DNA from: Pseudolabrys sp.
GTDB lineage: Bacteria; Pseudomonadota; Alphaproteobacteria; Rhizobiales; Xanthobacteraceae
Length of the DNA: 64,000 nucleotides
Direction: 5' to 3'
Assembly (NCBI GenBank): GCA_026125895.1
Contig: JAHCKG010000013.1
Coordinates: 1 to 64,000 of the forward strand
A program made the position numbers and the translations under genes. The notes beneath the pieces were generated by a model that saw only the letters and a program-made list of their open reading frames with translations, did not search any database and had not been told where the DNA came from. Below, one piece after another: positions 44,291-53,201 of this stretch (within the stretch, counting starts at the first letter, position 1; each line of letters opens with the position of its first letter).

Positions 44291-44803
44291 CTAGTCACCG
44301 CCCAGTTCGGCCGGATTGGTGACCGGCGACGGCGCCCCCTTGATGGCGCGCCAGACGAGGAAGCAGTAGCGCACGATGCTCGCCACCGCGAAGATCACAT
44401 AGACCGAATACAGCACATTGATCGGGATATGCAGGTAGGCGGAACGCTCCACCTTCATGAAGCTGACATAGCTGTACACGGCCGGCAGCGAGATCGAATA
44501 GACGACGATCAGAACGACGCCGGTGATGAGCGTGAATATCCGCCGGTAGCCCTCGGAAATATTGGAATAGATGATGTCAAAGCGAATCTCCTCGGATTCG
44601 CTGACGACGAAGGCGGCGCCCCACAGCACCGTCCATAACCACACCGTGACGATGACTTCCTCCGACCAGCCAAGCGGCTTGTCGGCCACGTAACGGAAGA
44701 AGATCTGGAGCACGAATGTCACGAACATCGTCGCCAGCAGCGCGACGACAACATTGTCGGCGCGGCTGCGAAGCCAGCGCGCGGCGGCGAGCGACTTCGA
44801 CAT
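44291..44803 (-). CDS. dctQ: TRAP transporter small permease (DctQ family)
   Basis: A 170-residue membrane protein with four helices. It matches DctQ: VVVALLATMFVTFVLQIFFRYV, then LGWSEEVIVTVWLWTVLWGAA, then IRFDIIYSNISEGYRRIFTLI. It partners DctM in the TRAP importer. The ATG at 44803 has GAGGA nine bases upstream. The substrate-binding gene lies 87 bases upstream in the same direction. Confidence 0.9.
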   Translation of the reverse strand: MSKSLAAARWLRSRADNVVVALLATMFVTFVLQIFFRYVADKPLGWSEEVIVTVWLWTVLWGAAFVVSESEEIRFDIIYSNISEGYRRIFTLITGVVLIVVYSISLPAVYSYVSFMKVERSAYLHIPINVLYSVYVIFAVASIVRYCFLVWRAIKGAPSPVTNPAELGGD

Positions 44804-44890
44804 CGGTGCGTTCCTCAAGCTGCGGGACAACACGTAAAATTCGGCCGGCGGATTGTCGCCGGCCGAACGTCAGGTGGAAAGGGGAAACCG

Positions 44891-45880
44891 TTACTTGATC
44901 GCGTTGATCTTTTCGAGCGCGCCCTTCGGCCAGTCCTTGCCGTACTGCGCGACGTACTTCTTCTGCGCGAATTCGCGGAAGGCGTTCTGGTCCGGCTCGT
45001 AGACCTTCTTGCCTTGCGACTTGAAGAACTCGATCGCCTCGGCTTCCTGCTTGTCATATTCCGCGGCGTTGGCATCGAAGGCCTTGTCGGCGGCGGCGCG
45101 GAATTTGGCCTGCACATCCTTGCTCAGGCCGTTCCAGACCTTCGAGGCGACCGTCAGCATGTCGTAGCCGAGCACGTGGCGGGTCAGGACGAACTGCGAG
45201 GTGACCTCGTAGAACTTCATGGTGCGGCCGGCGACCAGCGGATTATCCTGGCCGTCGACTACGCCGGTTTGCAGCGCGGTGTAGAGTTCGGCATAGGCGA
45301 CCGGGGTCGGATTGGCGCCGAGCGATTCACCGAGGAATTGCCAGTACTCGCCCGGCGGCATGCGCAGCTTGATGCCGGCGAGATCGGCCGGCGTCTTGAT
45401 CTGCTTGTCGGGCTTCAAGTTGACCTGGCGCGCGCCGAAATAAACCGGCCGGATCACCTCGATGCTCAGCTTCTCACGGGCCATGTCGATGAATTCCTTG
45501 CCGACATCGCTCGCCCAGGTCTTCTTCAGGTGATCGTAGTTGCGGAAGAGGTAGGCCGAGGTCATCAGCGACCAGGCCGGAAGCTGCTTGGAAATGTCCG
45601 CCGGCGCCAGGTTGCACATTTCGAGGTTGCCGCGCTGAAGCGCGACCAGTTCTGTGCCCTGCTTGAACAGCGAGTTCGACCAGTGCGGCTCGATCTCGAT
45701 GTCGCCCTTGAGCGCTTCGGCGAAGGCGGCATAGCCCTTCACGCGCAGATCGGCTTCGGAAGGCGCCGCGCTCAGCTTCATCTTGGTCGGCGCGGCGAAC
45801 GACACGCCCGGCAGCATGGTGCCAACCGCGAGCGCCGACGACGCCGCGAGCAAACTCCGGCGGCTGATGGAATGATTCAT
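44891..45880 (-). CDS. dctP: TRAP transporter substrate-binding protein (DctP family)
   Basis: A 329-residue periplasmic receptor. Its N terminus MNHSISRRSLLAASSALAVG has a Tat-like twin-arginine signal (SRRSLL). The body has KGYAAFAEALKG, VYFGARQVNLKPDKQI, GIKLRMPPGEYWQFLGESL (with the Arg that binds the carboxylate) and GVVDGQDNPL. The carboxylate-binding Arg fits an organic acid such as quinate or shikimate. The ATG at 45880 has GAGGAAG upstream; longer starts are unsupported. First gene of the operon, divergent from the GntR pair. Confidence 0.92.
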   Translation of the reverse strand: MNHSISRRSLLAASSALAVGTMLPGVSFAAPTKMKLSAAPSEADLRVKGYAAFAEALKGDIEIEPHWSNSLFKQGTELVALQRGNLEMCNLAPADISKQLPAWSLMTSAYLFRNYDHLKKTWASDVGKEFIDMAREKLSIEVIRPVYFGARQVNLKPDKQIKTPADLAGIKLRMPPGEYWQFLGESLGANPTPVAYAELYTALQTGVVDGQDNPLVAGRTMKFYEVTSQFVLTRHVLGYDMLTVASKVWNGLSKDVQAKFRAAADKAFDANAAEYDKQEAEAIEFFKSQGKKVYEPDQNAFREFAQKKYVAQYGKDWPKGALEKINAIK

Positions 45881-46103
45881 TGGCTTCCTCCCCGTTCTGG
45901 CTTTTTTGACAAGGCCGATTATCCATTGGAGGGAACCGAAATCAATAGGCAAAGTAAGAAATCTATGATGAAATTAAGGTCATATGATCCGGGTTAGAGT
46001 GCGACGGCGGCCCGAATGGCAGAGATTTGCTCTTCGTTGAGGAGCACCGTCTTCCGGTGTTAAAGATCGTAGATTCCCGGTTTCGTCGGATGAGGGCTGT
46101 CGC
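45881..46103. promoter_or_regulatory. divergent TRAP / GntR control region
   Basis: A 223-base divergent promoter region, A/T-richer in the middle. GGTCATATGATCC (45978-45990) contains the perfect palindrome TCATATGA with partial extension on both sides; it is a reasonable site for a dimeric GntR/FCD regulator. No other dyad was prominent. Confidence 0.35.
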
Positions 46104-46778
46104 GTGCTGGATCAGGCTGGATCGACCGAGACCATCGGCGAAAAGACCTATCGCCGGATCCGCTCCGACATCATCTTCGGACGCCTCGCTCCCGGTCAGA
46201 AGCTGCGCCTCGAGCGCCTGAGCGCGCAATACGAGACCAGCATCGCCACTTTGCGCGAGCTGCTCAACCGCCTGCTGTTCGAGGGCCTGATCGTCGCGGA
46301 GGGCCAGCGCGGCTTCGAGGTCATGCCGGTGTCGGCCGACCGCTGGCACGAGATCGCGGCGATGCGCGAACTGCTCGAAGGCCACGCGCTGCGCCAATCG
46401 ATCGAGAGCGGCGACGTCGAATGGGAGGGCCGCGTCGTCGCCGCCCATCACAAGCTGGCGACGCTGGAGAAACAGTTGCTGTCAGGCGACCGCTCGCAGA
46501 CCGAGACCTGGAAGCGCTACGACTGGGAATTCCACCACGCGCTGATCTCGTGCTGCGGCTCCAAGGCCTTGCTCGACGCTCATTCGGCGATCTTCGACAA
46601 GTATCTGCGCTACCAGATCATCGCCGTGGTGTTTCGCGGCGAAGTCGCCGCCCGCGAACACCGCGACCTGCTGAAAGCCGCGCTGAAACGCGACGCCGAC
46701 GCGGCCGCCGACGTGCTGGTCAAGCACATCCGCGACTGCGTGCAGCATACCATCAAATCCGGCGCCCTCGCCTCCTAA
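46104..46778 (+). CDS. GntR family (FCD subfamily) regulator, copy 1
   Basis: A 224-residue regulator with a GTG start at 46104. The winged helix is TYRRIRSDIIFGRLAPGQKLRLERLSAQY (split here by helix turns), followed by LRELLNRLLFEGLIVAEGQRGFEV. The C-terminal FCD helical domain has EIAAMRELLEGHALRQSI and WEFHHALISCCGS, with metal-site-type D and H positions. It faces the TRAP operon and is followed by a close paralogue. It probably responds to a pathway acid. Confidence 0.9.
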   Translation: MLDQAGSTETIGEKTYRRIRSDIIFGRLAPGQKLRLERLSAQYETSIATLRELLNRLLFEGLIVAEGQRGFEVMPVSADRWHEIAAMRELLEGHALRQSIESGDVEWEGRVVAAHHKLATLEKQLLSGDRSQTETWKRYDWEFHHALISCCGSKALLDAHSAIFDKYLRYQIIAVVFRGEVAAREHRDLLKAALKRDADAAADVLVKHIRDCVQHTIKSGALAS

Positions 46779-46782
46779 GCCC

Positions 46783-47460
46783 ATGGCATCAATGGCTCAG
46801 AACCTCGACGAAGGCACCATCGGCGAACGCGCCTATCGCCGCATTCGCGCCGATATTCTGCAGGGCCGGCTGGCGCCGGCGGAGAAACTCAAGCTCGAGC
46901 GCCTCAAGGAGGATTACGGCGTCAGCGTCAGCACCTTGCGCGAGGTGCTGAGCCGCCTGTCGTCGGAGAAGCTCGTCGTCGCCGAGGGCCAGCGCGGCTT
47001 CGAGGTGGCCCCGGTGTCGGTCGAAGAGCTCAAGGACATCGCGTCGCTGCGCCTGCTGCTCGAGGTGCACGCCATCGCGCAGTCGTTCCAGAGCGGCGAC
47101 ATGGAATGGGAAGCGCGCGTCGTCGCCGCCCATCACAAGCTCGCGGCCATGGAGGACAAGAAAAAGACCGAAGGCAGTCCCGACGTCGAAACCTGGAAGC
47201 GCTACGACTGGGAGTTTCACCAGGCGCTGATCTCGGCCTGCGGCTCACGCGAGCTGATGGAGACGCATGGCGCGGTGTTCGACAAATATCTGCGTTATCA
47301 GATGCTGGCGCTGACCGACCGCGGCGAGATTGCCGCCCGCGAGCACCGGCAACTCATGGAGCTGGCGCTCAAGCGCGACGCGGCCAAGGCCGGCGAGGTG
47401 CTCAAGGCGCACATCACCGGGGGCGTCGAGCACGCGCTGGCAGTCGGCCGGATCGTCTGA
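46783..47460 (+). CDS. GntR family (FCD subfamily) regulator, copy 2
   Basis: A 225-residue paralogue of the preceding gene. Long shared stretches include VAEGQRGFEV, RVVAAHHKLA, ETWKRYDWEFH and FDKYLRYQ, which point to local duplication. The four-base gap implies co-translation. The recognition-helix regions differ (SVSTLREVLSRLSSEKLV here), so the two may bind different sites or form heterodimers. The dehydrogenase gene follows 97 bases downstream. Confidence 0.9.
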   Translation: MASMAQNLDEGTIGERAYRRIRADILQGRLAPAEKLKLERLKEDYGVSVSTLREVLSRLSSEKLVVAEGQRGFEVAPVSVEELKDIASLRLLLEVHAIAQSFQSGDMEWEARVVAAHHKLAAMEDKKKTEGSPDVETWKRYDWEFHQALISACGSRELMETHGAVFDKYLRYQMLALTDRGEIAAREHRQLMELALKRDAAKAGEVLKAHITGGVEHALAVGRIV

Positions 47461-47557
47461 CGGGTCATTTCGGTATCATCTGAGTAAAACCGGAATCTCA
47501 GTTGTTCCGGGCGGGGAGCCGTGCCAGATTGCGCGCCGTTCTGTCCTGGAGGTCCGC

Positions 47558-48412
47558 ATGGGCCCATCTTCCATCCGCCTGGGGCTCATCGGCGACAACA
47601 TCGCCGCCTCGCGCTCGCCGGCCCTGCACCGCATCGCCGGCCGGCTGACCGGCCTTGCCGTGAGCTACGACCTGCTGCGCCCGGCCGACCTCGGCAAGAA
47701 TTTCGAGGACGTCCTCGCCTGGGCCGAGGCGGATGGCTATCGCGGGCTCAACATCACCTATCCCTACAAGGAGCGGGTCATCGCGCATCTCGACGTGCCC
47801 GATGCGGCGGTGCGCGCCATCGGTGCCTGCAACACCGTGTTGTTCGGCGCCGGCAGGCCGCAGGGCTGGAACACCGACTACTCCGGCTTCATGGCCGCCT
47901 ATCGCCATGTGTTCGGCGACCGTGCGCCGGGCCGTGTCGCCATGGCCGGCACTGGCGGCGTCGGCCGCGCCATCGCTTTCGCCCTGTGCCAGCTCGGCGC
48001 ATCGGAGCTGCGGTTGTTCGATGTCGATGCCGCCAAGGCGGCGGCGGTGGCCGAGGCGCTGCGCTCCCTACCGCTGAAGACGGCTGTCAGCATCGCGGCA
48101 TCGATCGAGGACGCGACGCGCGACGCCGACGGGCTCGTCAATTCGACGCCGATCGGCATGGTCGGCATCGGCGGCTGCCCCTTCCCGCTCGACACCATCC
48201 GCGGCCGGCGCTGGGCTTTCGATGCCGTTTACACGCCGGTCGATACACCGTTCATGCTGGCGGCGCGCGATGCCGGGCTGACGCTGATGAGCGGCTACGA
48301 GCTGTTCTTCTACCAGGGCGTCGATGCGTTCCGCCATTTCACCGGCCGCGATGTGCCGCAACCGCCGCTGCGCGAGGCGCTCAAGCGCGGCGAGGATCAG
48401 GTGCCGGCCTGA
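47558..48412 (+). CDS. quinate/shikimate dehydrogenase (AroE family, QsuD-like)
   Basis: A 284-residue oxidoreductase. The substrate domain shows ASRSPALHRIAG, RGLNITYPYKE with catalytic Lys71, ACNTV and WNTDYSGF with Asp107. The cofactor domain is AGTGGVGRAIAFALCQLGAS, then LRLFDVDAAKA. Asp155 or Asp157 stands where NADP-dependent biosynthetic AroE has the NRT arginine motif, so NAD use is predicted, as in Corynebacterium quinate/shikimate dehydrogenase. The ending YQGVDAFRHFTGRDVP also matches that group. TGGAGG precedes the ATG. Its 3' end overlaps the convergent RND gene by 16 bases. Catabolic oxidation of quinate or shikimate is inferred. Confidence 0.9.
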   Translation: MGPSSIRLGLIGDNIAASRSPALHRIAGRLTGLAVSYDLLRPADLGKNFEDVLAWAEADGYRGLNITYPYKERVIAHLDVPDAAVRAIGACNTVLFGAGRPQGWNTDYSGFMAAYRHVFGDRAPGRVAMAGTGGVGRAIAFALCQLGASELRLFDVDAAKAAAVAEALRSLPLKTAVSIAASIEDATRDADGLVNSTPIGMVGIGGCPFPLDTIRGRRWAFDAVYTPVDTPFMLAARDAGLTLMSGYELFFYQGVDAFRHFTGRDVPQPPLREALKRGEDQVPA

Positions 48413-51400
48413 GGCGGCACCGTTACGCGATCGGCGTCACGCAGCACGACATAGATCGCCGGGATCACCAGCACGGTGAGCAGCGTCGATGACGCCAGCC
48501 CGAACAGCAGCGAGATCGCCAGGCCCTGAAAGATCGGGTCGAGCAGGATGGTCGCGGCGCCGATCATGGCGGCGAGCGCCGTCAGCAGGATCGGCTTGAA
48601 GCGCACCGCGCCGGCCTCGAGCAGCACGTCGCGCAAGGTTTTGCCCGCCGCGCCGCCATGGCGGATGAAGTCCACCAGCAGGATCGAATTGCGCACGATG
48701 ATGCCGGCCAGCGCGATGAAGCCGATCATCGACGTCGCCGTGAACGGCGCGCCGAACAGCGCGTGGCCAAGCACGATGCCGATGAGCGTCAGCGGGATCG
48801 GGGTCAGAATGACCAGCGGCAGCTTGAAGCTGCCGAACTGCGCCACCACCAGGATATAGATGCCGACGATGGCGACCATGAAGGCGGCGCCCATGTCGCG
48901 GAAGGTGACATAGGTAATCTCCCACTCGCCGTCCCACAGCATCGAGGGCCTGGCCTCGTCCTGCGGCTGGCCGTGGAACAGGATCTCCGGCTTGCCGAGC
49001 TTGCCCCAGTCGTGGCTGGCGACGAGCTTGTCGACGGCGAGCATGCCGTAGATCGGCGCTTCATAGGCGCCGGCCATTTCGGCCATCACCATGTCGGTGA
49101 AATGGCCGTCGCGGCGAAAGATCGTCGGCGAACCCGTCTCCTGCGTGACGCGCACCACGTCGCCGAGTTCGACCACCGTCTTGTTGCCGGGCACGGTGTT
49201 GGCCGGCACCGGCGTCGAGGCGAGCATCTCGCTCCACGCCATGCTGCGCTTGGGCAGGCCGACAACGATCTCGATGGGGTTGCGGCCTTCGCCGCGGTAA
49301 GAGTAGCCGATGGTGTTGCCGCCGAACAAAGCCTTGATGGTGTCGTAGACATCCTGCTGCTGCACGCCGAAGAATTCCAGGCGATCCTGATCGATGGAAA
49401 TATGCAGGCGCGGGCGCGGCTGGCCGATCGAGTCATCGACATCGACGATGAAGGGCACCGACCTGAACAGCTTGACGAGCTCATGTGCGACCGCGCGGCG
49501 CGTCTGCGAATCCGGACCGTAGACTTCGGCGAGCAAAGTCGAGAGCACCGGCGGGCCGGGCGGCACTTCGACGACGCGCGCCACGGTGCCGGCGGGCAAG
49601 GCGACGTCCTTCATGCGGCCGCGCAAGTCGAGCGCGATCTCGTGGCTGGTGCGGCTGCGCTCCGACTTCGGCGCCAGATTGAGATGCAGTTCGCCGAGCT
49701 CCGGCGACTGGCGAACGTAATAGTGCCGCACCAGGCCGTTGAAGTTGAACGGCGCGGGGGTGCCGGCATAGGTCTCGACCGACCGCACTTCCGGCACCGC
49801 GCGCACCTTGTCGGCGATGGCGAACAACGTGCGTTCGGTGTCCTCGAGCGAGGCGCCTTCCGGCAGATCGACCACCACCGACATTTCCGACTTGTTGTCG
49901 AACGGCAGCAATTTCACCGTCACGGTCTCGGTGTAGAACAGCACGCAAACCGCGACCGTGGCGACGCCGACGCCGATGAGGAAGCGCCAGGCGTGCCTGC
50001 GCGATTGCAGGATCGGCGTGGCGAAGCGGCGATAGAGCTTTCCCAGCGGGCCTTCGCCATGGCCTGCGTCGTGGCCGTGCAGCGCCGCGCCCTCCGGATT
50101 GAGCTTGAGCATCAGCCACGGCGCGATGACCATGGCGACGAAGAACGAGAACAGCATCGCCGCCGAGGCGTTGGCCGGGATCGGCGCCATGTACGGGCCC
50201 ATCAGGCCGGAGACGAACAGCATCGGCAGCAGCGCGGCGACCACGGTGAGCGTGGCGACGATGGTCGGATTGCCGACCTCGGCCACGGCCTCGATGGCCG
50301 CTTGCAGGCGCGAGCGGCCGTCCTTCATCGCCCAGTGGCGGGCGATGTTCTCGACCACGACGATGGCGTCATCCACCAGGATGCCGATGGAGAAGATCAG
50401 CGCGAACAGGCTGACGCGGTTGATGGTGTAGCCCATCAGATTGGCGGCGAACATCGTCAGCAGAATGGTGGTCGGAATGACCACCGCGGTGACCAGCGCC
50501 TCGCGCCAGCCGATGGCGAAGGCGATCAGGATGACGATGGACACCGTCGCGAGGCCGAGGTGAAACAGCAGTTCGTTGGCTTTCTCGTTGGCGGTCTCGC
50601 CGTAGTCGCGCGTCACCGTGACGGTGACGTCCGGCGGCACCAGCCGGCCTTCGACCGTCTTGAGCCGCGCCAGCAGATGCTCGGCGACCACCACGGCATT
50701 GGCGCCGGAGCGCTTGGCGAAGGCGACGCTGACGGCCGGCGTGCGGTCCCAGGCGCCATTTTGGCCGGGCGTGTCCATCCAGACGCGGTGCTCGGTCGGG
50801 CTCGGACCGACGATGACGGTCGCGACGTCGCGGACATAGACCGGGCGGTTGTCGCGCGTCGTCACCAGCAACAGCCCGGCATCGGGAATGCCGTTCAGGG
50901 TCTGGCCCGCGGCGACGTCGCGCATGATGCCAGTGTCGCGCACCTGGCCGGCGAGGAACGAGCGGTTGGCTTCTCGCACCTTGGCGACGAGCTGCTGCAG
51001 CGTCACGCCATAGAGCGCCAGTTTCTCCGGATCGGGCTCGACACGGATCTGCTCGGGGCCGCCGCCGGAAACATAAGTGAGGCCGACATCCTCGGTCTTC
51101 ATCAGCTCGTACTGCAATTCGCGCGCGACCTGGTAGAGATCCTTCTCGGTCCAGCGCGACGCGGCATTCGGCTTCGGCGACAGGGTCAGCACCACGGCAG
51201 CGACATCGCTGATGCCACGGCCGACGATCAGCGGCTCGGCGATGCCGACTGGAATGCGGTCGGCATTGGCCTTGATCTTCTCGTGCACGCGCAGAATGGC
51301 ATCGTCCGAGCTGGTGCCGACCTTGAAGCGCGCCGTCACCATGACGCGGTCGTCCACGGTCTGGCTGTAGACGTGCTCGACGCCGTTGATGCCCTTGACG

Positions 51401-51624
51401 ATGGACTCGAGCGGCTTGGTGACCAGTTCGACGGCGTCGGGGGCCTTCAGACCGTCGGCATTGATGCGGATATCGACCATCGGCACGCTGATCTGCGGCT
51501 CTTCCTCGCGCGGGATGGTCAGCAGCGCCAGCAGGCCGACGGCAAGCGCCGCCATCAGGAACAGCGGCGTCAGCGGCGAGCGGATCGTCGCCTGGGTCAG
51601 GCGTCCGGAAAGTCCGAGATTCAC
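48397..51624 (-). CDS. RND efflux permease (HAE1/AcrB-like)
   Basis: A 1075-residue inner-membrane proton antiporter. The N terminus has one helix (PLFLMAALAVGLLALLTIP), then the porter motif EEEPQISVPMVDI. The TM4 aspartates are in GILVDDAIVVVENIARHWAM, and a second periplasmic porter half starts near residue 560. The C-terminal helices include TATSMIGFIALAGIIVRNSI. The EEEPQI variant and overall sequence suggest a less-studied branch of the family with an unknown substrate. The start overlaps the adaptor stop (ATGA). It is the last gene of the ArsR-adaptor-permease operon. Confidence 0.92.
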   Translation of the reverse strand: MNLGLSGRLTQATIRSPLTPLFLMAALAVGLLALLTIPREEEPQISVPMVDIRINADGLKAPDAVELVTKPLESIVKGINGVEHVYSQTVDDRVMVTARFKVGTSSDDAILRVHEKIKANADRIPVGIAEPLIVGRGISDVAAVVLTLSPKPNAASRWTEKDLYQVARELQYELMKTEDVGLTYVSGGGPEQIRVEPDPEKLALYGVTLQQLVAKVREANRSFLAGQVRDTGIMRDVAAGQTLNGIPDAGLLLVTTRDNRPVYVRDVATVIVGPSPTEHRVWMDTPGQNGAWDRTPAVSVAFAKRSGANAVVVAEHLLARLKTVEGRLVPPDVTVTVTRDYGETANEKANELLFHLGLATVSIVILIAFAIGWREALVTAVVIPTTILLTMFAANLMGYTINRVSLFALIFSIGILVDDAIVVVENIARHWAMKDGRSRLQAAIEAVAEVGNPTIVATLTVVAALLPMLFVSGLMGPYMAPIPANASAAMLFSFFVAMVIAPWLMLKLNPEGAALHGHDAGHGEGPLGKLYRRFATPILQSRRHAWRFLIGVGVATVAVCVLFYTETVTVKLLPFDNKSEMSVVVDLPEGASLEDTERTLFAIADKVRAVPEVRSVETYAGTPAPFNFNGLVRHYYVRQSPELGELHLNLAPKSERSRTSHEIALDLRGRMKDVALPAGTVARVVEVPPGPPVLSTLLAEVYGPDSQTRRAVAHELVKLFRSVPFIVDVDDSIGQPRPRLHISIDQDRLEFFGVQQQDVYDTIKALFGGNTIGYSYRGEGRNPIEIVVGLPKRSMAWSEMLASTPVPANTVPGNKTVVELGDVVRVTQETGSPTIFRRDGHFTDMVMAEMAGAYEAPIYGMLAVDKLVASHDWGKLGKPEILFHGQPQDEARPSMLWDGEWEITYVTFRDMGAAFMVAIVGIYILVVAQFGSFKLPLVILTPIPLTLIGIVLGHALFGAPFTATSMIGFIALAGIIVRNSILLVDFIRHGGAAGKTLRDVLLEAGAVRFKPILLTALAAMIGAATILLDPIFQGLAISLLFGLASSTLLTVLVIPAIYVVLRDADRVTVPPQAGT

Positions 51625-52610
51625 GGCAACACCAGCACGTCGCCGGCATTCAGACCGGACAGGATCTCCAGCGCATCGGGCATGTCGGGCCGCGGCTGCA
51701 AGCGGCCGCGCTGCACCGGCACGTCGATGACCTCGGCACCCTTGCGCAGGCGCGCGTAATCGACGCCGAAGCGCGTGATGATGAACGAAGCCGGCACGAC
51801 GATGCTCTCACGCTTGCCGGCCGAGACCCAGACGCGGATGCGCTCGCCGACGAAGTAATCGCCGAGCCCGGCTACCTTGGCGTCGGCGACGACACGGCCA
51901 TCCTGAATCTGCGGATAGACGAGCTGGATGGTGCCGAACTTCGCACCATTGGCGCCAAGTTCGGCGCCGTCGATGCGCACGGTGTCGCCGGTCTTCAGCG
52001 TGGTGGCGTGGCGTTCCGGCACGCGCAGCCGCAGCACGAAATTCTTCTCGGCGATGGTTGCCACCGGTTCGCCGGGCAGAACGACCGCGCCGGCCGTCAC
52101 CGGCACGGTGAGCACGCGGCCCGCCGTCGGCGCCAGCACCTTGCCTTCGGCGAGCTGCTGCTCGACCACCGAGCGCTCCGCGATCTTGGAGCGGTGCATG
52201 TTGGTCGCGACATTGAACGCGGTCTGCGCCTGATCGAGATTGGTCTTGGGAATGGTGCCTTTGGCGAACAGGTCCTCGGCGCGCTTGAGATTGACGTCCG
52301 CCTGGGAAAGCTGTGCCTCGAGCCCGGCGATTTGGGCATCGAGCGACTTCATCTGCAAGACCAGCTTCTCGTCGCCGACAGTGGCGACGACCTGGCCCTG
52401 CTTCACCTCGTCGCCGTCCTTGACGTTGAGTTCGGCGACCGTGCCGCCGATCCGCGCCCGCGCCGGTACGACATTCGCCGTCTCGACCGTGGCGAACACC
52501 GCCTTCTCGTCGGGCACGGCGCCGGGTGCGACAGTGAAAGTTTCGGCCGCCAAAACAGACTGGGCGGATAGCGCGAACAGCGCGGCGATGATCGTCGTGC
52601 GGCGTCTCAA
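51621..52610 (-). CDS. RND efflux periplasmic adaptor (HlyD/AcrA family)
   Basis: A 329-residue exported adaptor. It has a signal peptide (TTIIAALFALSAQSVLAAE), a lipoyl-like half (ARIGGTVAELNVKDGDEVKQG), a coiled-coil hairpin (DAQIAGLEAQLSQADVNLKRAE to VVEQQLAE, split by its turn), the second lipoyl half (VLAPTAGRVLTVPVTAG), and beta-barrel and membrane-proximal domains. No lipobox Cys is seen. The start appears to be TTG at 52610 with GGGGA upstream. It links the permease to an outer-membrane factor that is not encoded here. It follows the ArsR gene by 71 bases. Confidence 0.9.
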   Translation of the reverse strand: MRRRTTIIAALFALSAQSVLAAETFTVAPGAVPDEKAVFATVETANVVPARARIGGTVAELNVKDGDEVKQGQVVATVGDEKLVLQMKSLDAQIAGLEAQLSQADVNLKRAEDLFAKGTIPKTNLDQAQTAFNVATNMHRSKIAERSVVEQQLAEGKVLAPTAGRVLTVPVTAGAVVLPGEPVATIAEKNFVLRLRVPERHATTLKTGDTVRIDGAELGANGAKFGTIQLVYPQIQDGRVVADAKVAGLGDYFVGERIRVWVSAGKRESIVVPASFIITRFGVDYARLRKGAEVIDVPVQRGRLQPRPDMPDALEILSGLNAGDVLVLP

Positions 52611-52681
52611 TGTCGTTGTCCCCGGATCGGTAACTCAATATGTCCCCGGCGGGCCGGGGCGGCTTTGACCTGTCGCAATTG

Positions 52682-53056
52682 CTATCGTTTGCCGCGGGAT
52701 GCGGCTGCCGGTTTGCGCCGCGCCGCCGGACGGCAGGCCGGCGCAGGCGCGCAGTAGATTCGGTACAAGGTCTCGACGAGTTCGCGCGCCGGCTGACTGC
52801 CGATCGAGTACCAGATGGTCTGGCCGTCGCGCCGCGCTTCCACCAAACCGTCCTTGCGCAGCAGCGCGAGATGCTGCGAGACCGTCGAGTCGCGGATGTT
52901 CAGCAGCGCGGCGAGTTCGCCGACCGAGCGCGCCTTTTCCGTCAACTGGCAGATAATGATGAGACGGTATGGGTGAGCCAGCGCCTTGAGGAGCGCGCCG
53001 GCCTCGTCGGCCGCGGCCGTCATCTGGTCCATGGGCGATTTCATTTTGGCTTTCAT
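52682..53056 (-). CDS. ArsR family repressor, BigR/SqrR-like persulfide sensor
   Basis: A 124-residue winged-helix repressor. The DNA-binding part is ALAHPYRLIIICQLTEKARSVGELA, then IRDSTVSQHLALLRKDGLVEAR with QTIWYSI. Cys36 and Cys102 are 66 residues apart, the same spacing as the BigR pair Cys42/Cys108 that forms a tetrasulfide link on reaction with sulfane sulfur. An extra Cys108 and a basic tail follow. It heads the RND operon and faces DUF2892-SQR, so it probably represses both until sulfide or persulfide appears. The start at 53056 lies inside the GAATAT repeat region; an ATG at 53044 is also possible. Confidence 0.9.
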   Translation of the reverse strand: MKAKMKSPMDQMTAAADEAGALLKALAHPYRLIIICQLTEKARSVGELAALLNIRDSTVSQHLALLRKDGLVEARRDGQTIWYSIGSQPARELVETLYRIYCAPAPACRPAARRKPAAASRGKR

Positions 53057-53090
53057 ATTCTATGTTGCGAATATACGAATATGAGAATAT
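53055..53090. promoter_or_regulatory. candidate BigR/SqrR-type operator, GAATAT repeats
   Basis: ATATTC at 53055, then GAATAT at 53069, 53077 and 53085: three direct repeats with exact eight-base period, and one inverted half-site. The A/T-rich block contrasts sharply with the surroundings. It sits between the divergent repressor and DUF2892-SQR genes, the expected place for the repressor's binding site. Confidence 0.6.
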
Positions 53091-53201
53091 ATAGTCAATG
53101 CCGGCGGCTGCTCCAGAGCATCGTTCTCGGCGGCGCCGGCCGAAAAACCCCCGTCGGGCAAGGGTTTTTCCGATGTGATCAGGGCCCGGAAGGGACGACC
53201 C

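Noticed and set aside
48658-51759. 1033-codon plus-strand frame opposite the RND permease
   Set aside because: Shadow of the permease; the product is Asp/His/Arg-rich with no domain.
53055-53090. CRISPR-like short repeat array
   Set aside because: Units are six bases at eight-base period with no spacers; an operator explains it better.
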